Shown: positions 27,500 to 35,862 of the stretch, in pieces
Position numbering within the stretch: position 1 is the stretch's first letter
Layout of the letters: every line of letters begins with the position of its first letter
Source: an uncultured Clostridia bacterium
GTDB lineage: Bacteria > Bacillota > Clostridia > Oscillospirales > Acutalibacteraceae
Assembly (NCBI GenBank): GCA_947585965.1
Contig: CANPXK010000003.1
Span: 1 to 64,000 of the forward strand
Direction: 5' to 3'
Length of the DNA stretch: 64,000 nucleotides
Translations under genes and position numbers: made by a program
Notes under the pieces: model-generated
What the model was told of the DNA's origin: nothing
The model's database searches: none
The model's input: the letters and a program-made list of their open reading frames with translations, nothing else

Positions 27500-28524
27500 T
27501 CGTTTCCTGCTATATTTTTCGCAAGTGCATACACAAGCTCATATACTGCCTTCGCATCATCTTCCGATATAAGACTGCTCGAGGAATGAAGATATCTGCA
27601 CGGTACGGATACTGCGATAGTACGAACACCGCTCCTTGAACGATGTATTGCTCCCGCATCATTTCCTCCGGCTATCATTGTTTTTGTCTGTACGGGAATA
27701 TTTTTTTCTTTTGCAATATTCATGGCAAGGGCATAGTATTCCTTATCATAGATAGTAGACCTGTCCATATATGAAACGACCGCGCCGTTTCCCACAATGC
27801 ATACTCTTTTTTCATTCCCGACGGTCGGAAGATCAGCCGCCGTTGTCGCTTCTATCACTATGGCACTGTCGGGAGCAACGGTATATGCCGCGGAAGTCGA
27901 ACCCCTGAGTCCTACCTCCTCCTGTACACAGAATACAAAATACATATCATACGGCAATTCCGATTTTATCATATCTGTAAGCACAAGGCATCCAAGACGG
28001 TCGTCAATTGCCTTGCTGATTATTCTTCCGTATTTGTTTTCATAAGGACTGTCAAATACAACACTGTCGCCAAGCCGTATATATTTTTCGGCTTCCTCCC
28101 TATTTTTCGCGCCTATATCTATGGCAAGTGACTTTACGGGGGGATTTTTCCCCTTTTCGTCCGAGCCTATCAGATGAAGCGGCTTTGAGCATACTACTCC
28201 CGGAATTTTATCCTTTCCCACAAAAAGCTGTTTTGCAAAGGCGGCACTGTCGTTTATTCCTCCGACGCATTCAAACTTTAACATTCCGTTATCCTGTATG
28301 TCTGTTACAATAAATCCGACCTCATCCATATGTGCGGAAAGCATAAGCTTTTTCTTTGCCCTTTGTTTTCCTTGTTTAAAGACTATCACATTACCCATGG
28401 AATCAATATTTATTTCATCGGCAAAGGGACGGATTTCATCAAGAATTATATCCCTGACCTCTCCCTCGTCACCCGATATTCCGCAGGCTGTGCAGAGTTT
28501 TTCAAGAAGTCCCGGTTCAAGCAT
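27496..28524 (-). CDS. M42-family aminopeptidase (first of two)
   Basis: 342-residue dimetal aminopeptidase/endoglucanase-like protein. Metal ligands and catalytic residues: LSAHMDEVGF, the bridging Asp in KAIDDRLGC, catalytic Glu pair in VQEEVGLRG, the ligand Glu in VIEATTAAD and the last His in RYLHSSSS. These tetrahedral cytosolic enzymes trim peptides. It overlaps the second M42 gene by 8 bases and the GNAT gene by 4. Confidence 0.92.
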   Translation of the reverse strand: MLEPGLLEKLCTACGISGDEGEVRDIILDEIRPFADEINIDSMGNVIVFKQGKQRAKKKLMLSAHMDEVGFIVTDIQDNGMLKFECVGGINDSAAFAKQLFVGKDKIPGVVCSKPLHLIGSDEKGKNPPVKSLAIDIGAKNREEAEKYIRLGDSVVFDSPYENKYGRIISKAIDDRLGCLVLTDMIKSELPYDMYFVFCVQEEVGLRGSTSAAYTVAPDSAIVIEATTAADLPTVGNEKRVCIVGNGAVVSYMDRSTIYDKEYYALAMNIAKEKNIPVQTKTMIAGGNDAGAIHRSRSGVRTIAVSVPCRYLHSSSSLISEDDAKAVYELVYALAKNIAGNE

Positions 28525-29530
28525 TTCTTATCCCTCCCTGTGCAATATACACCGATAAAATTTCGGCTGTCTTTTCTATATCTCCCATATATACTGTTTC
28601 TGTTTGTGTATGCATATTTTTTTCGGGTATGGATAATACACCGCACGGTACTCCGCCGCGGGAAATTGCTATACCGTCCGCATTAGTTCCTGTATTTCCT
28701 CCGTCTACCTCAAAATCACACTTTGCGCCGAGCTTATGTGATATATCAATAAGCTTATCGGTAATTTTTCTTGAAAGCACCGGCGCTATGCTTATTATTA
28801 CACCGCAGCCAAGCTCGCCGCTTTTGGCTGACGGTACTCCCTCCTGCTTTGCAAAGCCCACATCAACGACTACCGCCTCATCAGGCTCAAGCTCAAATGC
28901 CGCTGTCTTTGCTCCGCTTTCGTTTGTTTCCTCCTGTGAAGAAAATACAAGCGATACTCTGCACGGCAATTCCTTTCCGGCAAGCAATTCGGCACATCTG
29001 ATAAGTGCGGCACAGCCTGCACGGTTATCCAGTGCGGAAACGCTTACCGTATCATTAAGCATTTCCCTGAAATTACTTTTTACGATTATGCTGTCACCAA
29101 GCGATACAAGCCCCTCTACCTTTTCGGCGGGCAGACCTGTATCAACCCATATATTGTCACGGCTGAGCGGTTCTTCACTTTTCGTAAGATGCGGCGGCAT
29201 TACACATACCACAGCCAATATATCCTCTTTTCCGTTTATGATAACAGCGCTTCCCGGCAAAGCACGCAAATCCATACCGCCCACAGGCTCAGCTTTTACA
29301 AAGCCTCTGTCGTCAATATATGTTGCCGTAAGAGCTATCCTGTCAATATGGGAATCAAGCATTATATGATAATTGCTATTCTTATCTCCCATTTCGGCTA
29401 TGACATTTCCGTTTGACATTCTTCTTACGCTTGCTGTTCCGTCAAGCAATTCCTTTATAATATCGAACATCTCACTTTCTTTGCCCGATATTCCCTTTTC
29501 GGTACAAAGCCTTTTGAGTATATCTTTCAT
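28517..29530 (-). CDS. M42-family aminopeptidase (second of two)
   Basis: 337-residue paralogue of the neighbouring gene. The blocks are LDSHIDRIAL, SALDNRAGC, SSQEETNESG, VVVDVGFAKQ and KNMHTQTE, so the metal and catalytic residues are kept, with Asp in place of Glu at the fourth ligand, which is common in the family. The two proteins may form mixed complexes. It lies about 50 bases after murD. Confidence 0.9.
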   Translation of the reverse strand: MKDILKRLCTEKGISGKESEMFDIIKELLDGTASVRRMSNGNVIAEMGDKNSNYHIMLDSHIDRIALTATYIDDRGFVKAEPVGGMDLRALPGSAVIINGKEDILAVVCVMPPHLTKSEEPLSRDNIWVDTGLPAEKVEGLVSLGDSIIVKSNFREMLNDTVSVSALDNRAGCAALIRCAELLAGKELPCRVSLVFSSQEETNESGAKTAAFELEPDEAVVVDVGFAKQEGVPSAKSGELGCGVIISIAPVLSRKITDKLIDISHKLGAKCDFEVDGGNTGTNADGIAISRGGVPCGVLSIPEKNMHTQTETVYMGDIEKTAEILSVYIAQGGIRNA

Positions 29531-29582
29531 TTCTTTATTACTCTCCTCTATGTTGATTATTACATATGGCAGTAAAATAAGC

Positions 29583-30977
29583 TTACTTCATTTCATTTAC
29601 TATCTTTTTGAAATGCAGTCCTTTTTCCGCAAAATTCTTATACATATCAAAGCTTGCGCTTGCGGGCGACATAGCGACAATATCACCGCTGACAGCATTT
29701 TCTCTTGCCGCTTTTACAGCCTCCTCCATATTATTTACACGGATAATCACAGGATTATTTACGCAATAATTCGGTGCAGACTTTACAGCGGCTTCTATCT
29801 TATCTGCTGTTGCTCCGAAAAGAATAAGTACTTTTACCGTATCGGGTACTGCTTTTCCCATTTCATCGTATGGAATTTTTTTGTCATAGCCGCCTGCAAT
29901 AAGGATAATCTTCTGCTCAAACAGTGACAGCATACCTTTTACCGTCCTTGTGGGGCTTGTACCGATTGCATCATTGTAATACTTCACTCCGTCAAGTTCA
30001 CGTACAAGCTCCGCACGGTGTTCAACGCCGCCGAATGTTCTTGCCGTCCTTACAATAGTATCCGTATCAACCATGCCCCACACTGCGGCTATTGCCGCAA
30101 GATAATTTTCTATATTATGGAGTCCAGGTATTTTTATATCGGAGGCAGTCATTATTTCGGTTTCTTTACCGTATTCGCTAAAAATCACTTTTCCGTCCGA
30201 ATTCATATATACTCCGTTTTCGGGTTTATTTCTGCGTGAGAAGAAATACAGTTTTCCCCTCACATCGTCCTTGAATGAGCGGGCAATGTCATTATCAAGG
30301 TTGAGTACTGCTCTTCCGAAAGCATTCTGGTGGAGTATTATATTTTTCTTTGAGTCGATATATTCCTGCATATCCTTATGGATATCGAGGTGATTGGGTG
30401 CGAGGTTTGTAACAACGGCTATATCCGGACTTTTTCTCATAGATATGAGCTGAAAACTTGACAGTTCAACTACAGCTATATCATCGGTTTTTATGGTTTC
30501 TATATCGGGCAGAAGCGGTCTGCCTATATTTCCGCCGAGGTGTACATTATAACCCTGAGCCTTAAGCATTTCGGAAATAACGGTTGTTGTTGTAGTTTTT
30601 CCGTCACTGCCCGTAACGGCAATAATCTTACAGGGGCAAAGGTCAAAGAAAACCTCCATTTCGCTTGTAACGGCGGCACCATGTTTTCTTGCCTCTACAA
30701 GTTCGGGCATATAAAATTTCATGCCCGGTGTACGGAATATGATATCGGCACCGAGGTTTTTCAGATAATCCTCCCCGAGCCTTAGTTCAGCACCATATTG
30801 TTCCGCAATATCCGCATTTTCACCGAGAGTTTCACGTTCTCTTTTATCGCAGGCAAGTACATTTGCACCGTACTTTTTAAAGAGTCTGATAAGCGGAAGA
30901 TTACTTCCACCTATTCCGCAGAAAGCAACGGTTTTACCGTTGATGTAATTAAAAAAATCAATAATTTTGTTATCCAT
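29583..30977 (-). CDS. murD: UDP-N-acetylmuramoylalanine--D-glutamate ligase
   Basis: 464-residue Mur ligase adding D-Glu to UDP-MurNAc-L-Ala in peptidoglycan synthesis. The N-terminal UDP-binding domain begins VAFCGIGGSNLPLIRLF, the ATP loop is AVTGSDGKTTTTT, and the central blocks VTNLAPNHLDIH and YYNDAIGTSPTRT are typical. The carbamylated Lys is in the SKKNI region. Start at 30977 has AGGAG 11 bases upstream; a farther in-frame start is possible. It has its own promoter and heads the run down to the lipoprotein gene. Confidence 0.94.
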   Translation of the reverse strand: MDNKIIDFFNYINGKTVAFCGIGGSNLPLIRLFKKYGANVLACDKRERETLGENADIAEQYGAELRLGEDYLKNLGADIIFRTPGMKFYMPELVEARKHGAAVTSEMEVFFDLCPCKIIAVTGSDGKTTTTTVISEMLKAQGYNVHLGGNIGRPLLPDIETIKTDDIAVVELSSFQLISMRKSPDIAVVTNLAPNHLDIHKDMQEYIDSKKNIILHQNAFGRAVLNLDNDIARSFKDDVRGKLYFFSRRNKPENGVYMNSDGKVIFSEYGKETEIMTASDIKIPGLHNIENYLAAIAAVWGMVDTDTIVRTARTFGGVEHRAELVRELDGVKYYNDAIGTSPTRTVKGMLSLFEQKIILIAGGYDKKIPYDEMGKAVPDTVKVLILFGATADKIEAAVKSAPNYCVNNPVIIRVNNMEEAVKAARENAVSGDIVAMSPASASFDMYKNFAEKGLHFKKIVNEMK

Positions 30978-31022
30978 AAATATAACCACTCCTAAAATAA
31001 AAGTCAAAAACTCCGCCTCTTA

Positions 31023-31051
31023 ATTATATGACAATCCCTACCAAAAATCAA
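31023..31051 (-). promoter_or_regulatory. Promoter of murD
   Basis: Minus strand: TTGATT (31051-31046), 17-base spacer, TATAAT (31028-31023), about 45 bases upstream of the start codon. Confidence 0.75.
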
Positions 31052-31093
31052 GACACACGATTTACAGAAGGTAACTGCTGTCATTAAAACATA

Positions 31094-31136
31094 GAGAAAA
31101 AGGGAACCAGGTGCCAAAATAACACACAGTTCCCTT
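31094..31136 (-). terminator. Intrinsic terminator after the first sortase gene
   Basis: AAGGGAAC (31100-31107) pairs with GTTCCCTT (31129-31136), followed on the minus strand by TTTTCTC. It lies just after the sortase stop codon. Confidence 0.8.
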
Positions 31137-31142
31137 GTTTGT

Positions 31143-31880
31143 TTAATTATTTTTATCTATTATCGGACCGGATATGAGCTTTGCATATACAAAGCATCTG
31201 TATGGCGTTAAATTAAGCTCATCAAAAGGATAACAGGTGTACATGATCAGATTTTCATAATTAAGACTGAAATCATATGCACTTGAATCTGTGCTCGATT
31301 TAACCTGAATATCGGTTATTTCATATGTGTATGTTCCGTAATATGTGCGGATAGTTACCTTCTGACCCTTTTGTGCATACTTGAAACTGTTGAATGCCGT
31401 ATTGTTATGCCCTGCAATCATTACAGTCTTACCATATCCGGGAATATATCCTCCCGAATACATTCCCACACCATTATTCAACTGATAGTTGCCGTCACCG
31501 AAATATAATGAGGTATATATCTGACAGTCATCAATAATCAGTTCCCCCATACGTTGACCGTAATAGGGGTATTTTACGGATGACAAGGGAATTCTTTTCT
31601 GTTCCCTCGGCTTCACATCCGGAATATTCTTATCTGCCGGCTTGCTCTCATCACCAACGCTGCTTTCCTCCGCCGGTACAAATATATTATAACAATCTGC
31701 GGAAATATCCAAATCACTATCGGTGAAATAAGTCTTGCTCATTTCAGCAAATTCACTGACATAAGGATATAACATCGCAGTGGTTATTGAAAGTGCCAAT
31801 AAGGAAAAAATAACGGGAAAAATCACAAAACCAATCCAGCCGCCTTCCGGTCGTCGTTTTATTTTACTTTTGCGCATCAT
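31143..31880 (-). CDS. Sortase (class not settled), first of two
   Basis: 245-residue membrane transpeptidase. One N-terminal membrane segment (about 14-38), an acidic/Pro linker, then the sortase fold with His158 in MIAGHNNTAFN, Cys216 in IMYTCYPF and Arg228 in LTPYRCFVYA: the full catalytic triad. The start at 31880 has AGAGGGAAG upstream; the longer reading crosses the promoter. The partner gene set lies upstream but this sortase has its own promoter and terminator. It is closely related to the second sortase at 33043 (the His and Cys blocks are almost identical), so the pair arose by duplication. Confidence 0.93.
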   Translation of the reverse strand: MMRKSKIKRRPEGGWIGFVIFPVIFSLLALSITTAMLYPYVSEFAEMSKTYFTDSDLDISADCYNIFVPAEESSVGDESKPADKNIPDVKPREQKRIPLSSVKYPYYGQRMGELIIDDCQIYTSLYFGDGNYQLNNGVGMYSGGYIPGYGKTVMIAGHNNTAFNSFKYAQKGQKVTIRTYYGTYTYEITDIQVKSSTDSSAYDFSLNYENLIMYTCYPFDELNLTPYRCFVYAKLISGPIIDKNN

Positions 31881-31914
31881 AATACACTTCCCTCTGAAGT
31901 TCCGGAGTAATATA

Positions 31915-31943
31915 ATTATAATATCAAAAAACCGATTTGTCAA
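31915..31943 (-). promoter_or_regulatory. Promoter of the first sortase gene
   Basis: Minus strand: TTGACA (31943-31938), 17-base spacer, TATAAT (31920-31915). Spacer and downstream bases closely match the promoter at 34488-34516. GTACTT and AAGTAC flank the -35 region on its upstream side (about 31948-31966) and could be an operator. Confidence 0.8.
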
Positions 31944-32075
31944 CAAGTACTTCACTAAAAAAGTACAGGGACAAATCGGCAGCGGTAAGACTCACAAAGA
32001 CCTTCACACGAACAAGATACACGGAATTACATCCTTGTATATACAATCTTTATTATTTTTTACACGAAATATATA

Positions 32076-32122
32076 CAACAAAAGGCTGCCGCATTAATTT
32101 TAATAAACCTGATGCGACAGCC
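32076..32122 (-). terminator. Terminator of the substrate-sortase-membrane protein unit
   Basis: GGCTGCCGCAT (32084-32094) pairs with ATGCGACAGCC (32112-32122), followed on the minus strand by TTTTGTTG. It lies about 55 bases after the membrane protein stop. Confidence 0.7.
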
Positions 32123-32178
32123 GGCAGAATGTTTAAACGTATCACGCAAACCCGCTTTTATTGATTACACGTATAAAA

Positions 32179-33030
32179 TCAACTGTTTATAGCCTTCAGA
32201 TACTTCTGACGATACACAATAAAGCCCAGTACAGTCAAAAAGAGAAGTATTGCCGCCAATATCCAAAAATACATAAACATTGAATTAAAATAACCTACAA
32301 AAAGATTATACAGAGAACGTGTTGCTATATTAACCTTTGGGATAATACCTGACGAAAATACCACTATTGGCACAACAAGCACACTGAGAAAGCCTGCGCC
32401 GAGACCATAGGTGAGATACCTGTATCTGCGGTGCTTATAGGTATTTGTAAAGTATATAATTGCAGCAATTACCAGAGCGGCCACAACAAGACCAACCAGC
32501 GTCATTGACAGAGGAGTCTGCAGCTTATTTATGTAATTTGCAATAACCGAGAAAAACGATACAGTTACAGTTTTTACATAAATAGAAGATGCCTCATCCA
32601 CAAGATACAGAATATTTTTTTCATCCGCTTTTTCTTTATCTATATTATTTTCTTCAACATAGTCATTGATAGACGCAAGCAGCTGCTGTTTGAAAGTATC
32701 AGTGTCAACAAGGGTCGATGAGCCTGTGTAAAAAGCAGATACATAATTTCTTTCCACTTCGATAATATCAATATCCTTTATAAAATCATCGAAAAACTCA
32801 TCCGGCAAGCCGCTTGCATGACCCAGATTTTTCAGCTTATCATTGAGTTCATCCTTAACCATTTCATAATAGCCTGTGTTCGCCATGGAATCAAGCATGA
32901 AATTCTCGGAAAATAATGTAAATTTTAAAACAAGGCATATAGAAAGCAGAAAAAGTACAAACCCGAGCATAAAAGAAAGGAAACCATAAATCAGGGGTTT
33001 TACTTTGGATCTTCTATTAGATTCTGACAT
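32179..33030 (-). CDS. Polytopic membrane protein of a sortase cluster
   Basis: 283-residue protein I do not recognise. One membrane segment near the N terminus (about 15-38), then a soluble, probably external, domain of about 120 residues rich in Asp, Glu and Asn, then three closely spaced segments (about 168-190, 205-228, 250-270) and a short basic tail. It sits between two sortase genes and 12 bases after the second, so a role in sortase function or substrate assembly is inferred. The start at 33030 follows a GTGAGG site. No catalytic motif is seen. Confidence 0.7.
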   Translation of the reverse strand: MSESNRRSKVKPLIYGFLSFMLGFVLFLLSICLVLKFTLFSENFMLDSMANTGYYEMVKDELNDKLKNLGHASGLPDEFFDDFIKDIDIIEVERNYVSAFYTGSSTLVDTDTFKQQLLASINDYVEENNIDKEKADEKNILYLVDEASSIYVKTVTVSFFSVIANYINKLQTPLSMTLVGLVVAALVIAAIIYFTNTYKHRRYRYLTYGLGAGFLSVLVVPIVVFSSGIIPKVNIATRSLYNLFVGYFNSMFMYFWILAAILLFLTVLGFIVYRQKYLKAINS

Positions 33031-33042
33031 ACGGCACCTCAC

Positions 33043-33747
33043 TTAACTTCTGTTATCGAGAGCAGGACCCGAGACAAACTTTGCATACACAAAGCATCTT
33101 TGCGGCGTTAGTCCCAACTCATCAAAGGGATAGCAGGTGTACATTACCAGATTTTCGTAATCAGCGCCAAGATTACAAGCACTTTCTTCACTGCGGTCCC
33201 TTATCTGAATGTCATTTATTTCATAAATGTAATTACCATAGCTTGTACGTATCTTTACCTTTTGTCCTTTTTTGGCATATTTAAGCCCGTTAAAGTAGGT
33301 ATTGTTATGTCCGGCAACAAGTATAGTTTTTCCATAACCGGGAATAGAGCTTCCGGTATACATTCCCACACCGTTATTAAGCTCGTTAGCTCCGTCATTG
33401 AAGAACAGCCTGGCTTCTATCTGGCAGTCCTCAATAATCAACTCACCGAATTGGTCACCATATGAAGGAAATTTCATTGTTGACATCGGTATTACCTTTC
33501 TTTCCTCGGTAGTTTGTTCTTTTCCTTCGTCTTCGTCTTCCTCAACAGGAACGAATATATTATTATATCCCGTAGAAAAATCCTTCTCGCCGTCTGAAAA
33601 GAATAACTTAGCCATAGAAATGAAAGAAGATGTTGACGGATAAACGATCGCTGTACTTATGCCGATAATAAGTACACAAAAGATAATGGGAAGAATTACA
33701 AAATTCTTCCCACCTATCGAACGATGTGAGGTTCGATGCTTATGCAT
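33043..33747 (-). CDS. Sortase, second of two
   Basis: 234-residue membrane transpeptidase. N-terminal membrane segment (about 16-37), acidic linker, then the sortase fold with His147 in LVAGHNNTYFN, Cys205 in VMYTCYPF and Arg217 in LTPQRCFVYA. The start overlaps the end of the small surface-protein gene by 8 bases, so the two are translationally coupled; this makes the small protein its most likely substrate. The sequence is closer to the sortase at 31143 than to any other class I could name. Confidence 0.93.
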   Translation of the reverse strand: MHKHRTSHRSIGGKNFVILPIIFCVLIIGISTAIVYPSTSSFISMAKLFFSDGEKDFSTGYNNIFVPVEEDEDEGKEQTTEERKVIPMSTMKFPSYGDQFGELIIEDCQIEARLFFNDGANELNNGVGMYTGSSIPGYGKTILVAGHNNTYFNGLKYAKKGQKVKIRTSYGNYIYEINDIQIRDRSEESACNLGADYENLVMYTCYPFDELGLTPQRCFVYAKFVSGPALDNRS

Positions 33748-34357
33748 CTACAGACTCTTTCTTAGAAGCCTTTGCAAGGTATACACCTGCTGCCGATACC
33801 ATAAGGATACCGACACCTGCAACGGCTGCTACAGAAGGAACATCAAAACCTGTGGTCTTAATCGGATCATTGTTGGTATTTACACCACCATTGCCATTGC
33901 CGTTGCCACCTGAATTGCCAGGATCGCTGGTAGAAGGTGTAGTACCGATAGACACGCTGCCATCAGCACCTACGGTAACATTAAGACCTGCATCATCAGC
34001 TGCTGTCTGTGCAATACTTTCAAGCTCGGAACGCATATCAGCGTCGAGTTCAGACCAGCTTGTGATACCTGTCTCGATGATGTAATCCTTTGCAGCATCG
34101 ATCTGAGCAACAATAGAATCAGCCTGATCAGCGGAAAGATCTACATCATCACGATTGAAGTAGTTTTCAGCCTCAGTAATTCTTGCTGCCGGAACCTCAA
34201 GAGTTTCGCCGCTCTCAAGCTCAATACCTGCATTGAGGCTGTCAAGAACCTGCTGTTCAGCGTCGTTGATACCTGCTGCCGAAACAGTAGCTACTGCGGA
34301 AACTGCAACCAATGCTGAAAGCATAGATGCAGAAAGAACCTTAAGTACTTTTTTCAT
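33740..34357 (-). CDS. Small secreted surface protein with sorting-signal-like tail
   Basis: 205-residue protein. Signal peptide about 1-28 (ends VSAAG). A helical, Asp/Glu/Ala-rich domain covers about 29-125, followed by a Gly/Asn/Ser-rich flexible linker and the tail NDPIKTTGFDVPS, a hydrophobic helix and AKASKKESVDA. The tail is built like a cell-wall sorting signal, but IKTTG replaces LPXTG. It is first in the operon with a sortase and a membrane protein. The start has a GGAAG site and lies downstream of a structured leader of about 125 bases. Function unknown. Confidence 0.85.
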   Translation of the reverse strand: MKKVLKVLSASMLSALVAVSAVATVSAAGINDAEQQVLDSLNAGIELESGETLEVPAARITEAENYFNRDDVDLSADQADSIVAQIDAAKDYIIETGITSWSELDADMRSELESIAQTAADDAGLNVTVGADGSVSIGTTPSTSDPGNSGGNGNGNGGVNTNNDPIKTTGFDVPSVAAVAGVGILMVSAAGVYLAKASKKESVDA

Positions 34358-34481
34358 TGGTAATTACTTCCTTTCTATAATTATAAATTGGATATAATAC
34401 GAATCCTACGCATGAATCGCAAGCATTCTTCGAGGATCATTTCGTTAGCCGAGTGCTTTACCGAAAATACTTATCCAATCT
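34358..34481 (-). promoter_or_regulatory. Long structured leader of the sortase substrate gene
   Basis: An 8-base pair ATTGGATA/TATCCAAT closes a region of about 85 bases. Inside it GATCCT...AGGATT and GAATGC...GCAT-like segments can pair. The leader is about 124 bases long, longer than needed for translation. It was not matched to any known RNA class. Confidence 0.45.
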
Positions 34482-34487
34482 GCTATA

Positions 34488-34516
34488 ATTATAATATCAA
34501 ACCGCGAATTTGTCAA
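34488..34516 (-). promoter_or_regulatory. Promoter of the sortase substrate operon
   Basis: Minus strand: TTGACA (34516-34511), 17-base spacer, TATAAT (34493-34488): perfect consensus. Closely similar to the promoter at 31915-31943 in the spacer end and the ten bases after the -10. Between this promoter and 34840, I see only a weak hairpin GCAGAAT (34640-34646) with ATTCTGC (34674-34680) followed by a T-rich stretch on the plus strand. Confidence 0.85.
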
Positions 34517-34840
34517 TCACTAATTCATGATTACCGCCGTTTTGTAAAGTTTATAACAAAAAAATTACGTAAAGTGCAAAAAAATAGGCAATTTGAACAG
34601 AAAAATACCAATTTTTTGACAACCGAAACAATTTTTGACGCAGAATAGGAGTGCGAAAACACCACATTTTAACATTCTGCCCTGTTTTTTATTCTTTTTA
34701 CTAAAAATAACATTTGATAATAACAAAAAATGATTAATGCGGGGTTCTATTATTATATATCTGCCGCTCCTTTCTCAAAAGTCTTTGCAAGACGGATACC
34801 TGATTCTGCTCAAATGAAAATAATGTCAATACACAAATGT

Positions 34841-35230
34841 GACATACTCCCGCCGCCTACGCTTCGCTTAGAGGCGGGGGCTTCTCGCTCAAGTATGGTA
34901 ACCCATACAGTATCGACGAGCTAACCCCGTGTGTCCCACGGTTATTTCAGGCTGTCCGCAAAACTGACTTTGCACATTTTACATCCCGACTGGTTACGGG
35001 AAAAAGAGGATACCTGACACCCTTATCATAGAGGAATGATTACCTCTAATCCGTTCTCCTTTCGTAATTCTCTGTATTACGGCTTGGTTATCGCTCTCGG
35101 CGTGCCGCCGCTGTCAGTTCGTAACTAATTTACTCAGGTCAACTATTATATGGCTCGACCGTTAGTTTACCCGATGAACGAGAGATGAGTTTGTCATTTT
35201 TAGAAGCAGGGGACTTCTTGCCTATTTAGG
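34841..35230 (-). mobile_element. Short IS200/IS605-like element without transposase or tnpB
   Basis: About 390 bases bounded by subterminal hairpins: CCGCCGCCT/AGAGGCGG at 34848-34880 and AGAAG/CTTCT at about 35202-35220, with GGGG-ACTTCT-type ends as in IS200/IS605 family. On the minus strand a CCGTG/CACGG hairpin and a TTAGCTCGTCGATACTG segment precede the right end, like the 3' part of the guide-RNA-coding region that overlaps tnpB ends. No coding frame for TnpA or TnpB is present. It therefore looks like a non-autonomous derivative or relic. Orientation and boundaries are approximate. Confidence 0.55.
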
Positions 35231-35275
35231 TTAAATTTTTTTTTATAATTTTTCTCATCAGATACCCGGGCATAA

Positions 35276-35305
35276 TTGACAATATAATGTATAGAATGAT
35301 ATAAT
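35276..35305 (+). promoter_or_regulatory. Promoter of ybaK
   Basis: TTGACA (35276-35281), 18-base spacer, TATAAT (35300-35305), about 57 bases upstream of the start codon. It may also serve the genes downstream. Confidence 0.7.
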
Positions 35306-35362
35306 TGATTCCGGACAGTCATTTTACAGTCACCAAAGAAATATATAATCGAGGTTAAAGGT

Positions 35363-35836
35363 ATGGGCAAAGAAACAAAAACAAATGCAATGCGGATTCT
35401 TGACAGTTTGAAAATACCGTATAAAAAGCACTGCTATAACGAGTCGATCTCCGGTTGTGATGTTGCCGCAGAGCTCGGCGAGAATCCGCAAAATGTATTC
35501 AAAACACTGGTAACAACGGGTAAGAGCGGGAAGCATTATGTTTTCCTTGTCCCCGTAAACGAACATCTTGATTTAAAAAAGGCTGCGGCGGCAGTCGGAG
35601 AAAAATCCGTTGATATGTTAAAATCCAAGGAACTGTTTGAACTCACGGGATATATACACGGGGGCTGTTCACCTGTAGGAATGAAAAAATTTTTCCGCAC
35701 AGTCATACATTCCTCTGCTGCGGATATTCCCGCAATATTTTGCAGCGGAGGCAGAATAGGGTTACAGATTGAACTCAGTCTTGACGACCTCGCTAAAGCA
35801 ATCAGATTTGAACTGAATGATATAACGGTAAATTAA
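35363..35836 (+). CDS. ybaK: Cys-tRNA(Pro)/Cys-tRNA(Cys) deacylase YbaK
   Basis: 157-residue editing enzyme that clears mis-charged Cys-tRNA(Pro). The YbaK/EbsC fold is shown by NAMRILDSLKIPYKKHCY, VFKTLVTTG (with the conserved Lys), YVFLVPVNEHLDLKKAA and the GGCSPVGMKK strand. Length is standard. The start has AAAGGT upstream. It lies 26 bases before the MoxR gene but the functions are unrelated. Confidence 0.93.
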   Translation: MGKETKTNAMRILDSLKIPYKKHCYNESISGCDVAAELGENPQNVFKTLVTTGKSGKHYVFLVPVNEHLDLKKAAAAVGEKSVDMLKSKELFELTGYIHGGCSPVGMKKFFRTVIHSSAADIPAIFCSGGRIGLQIELSLDDLAKAIRFELNDITVN

Positions 35837-35862
35837 AAAATCAATGAATGGAGCGTGGAAAA

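Noticed and set aside
28629-29369. Plus-strand frame of 246 codons
   Set aside because: Antisense to the second M42 peptidase; Ser/Pro/Thr-rich composition typical of a shadow frame.
34388-34648. Plus-strand frame of 86 codons in the promoter region
   Set aside because: It overlaps the perfect consensus promoter and leader of the surface protein and has no ribosome site.
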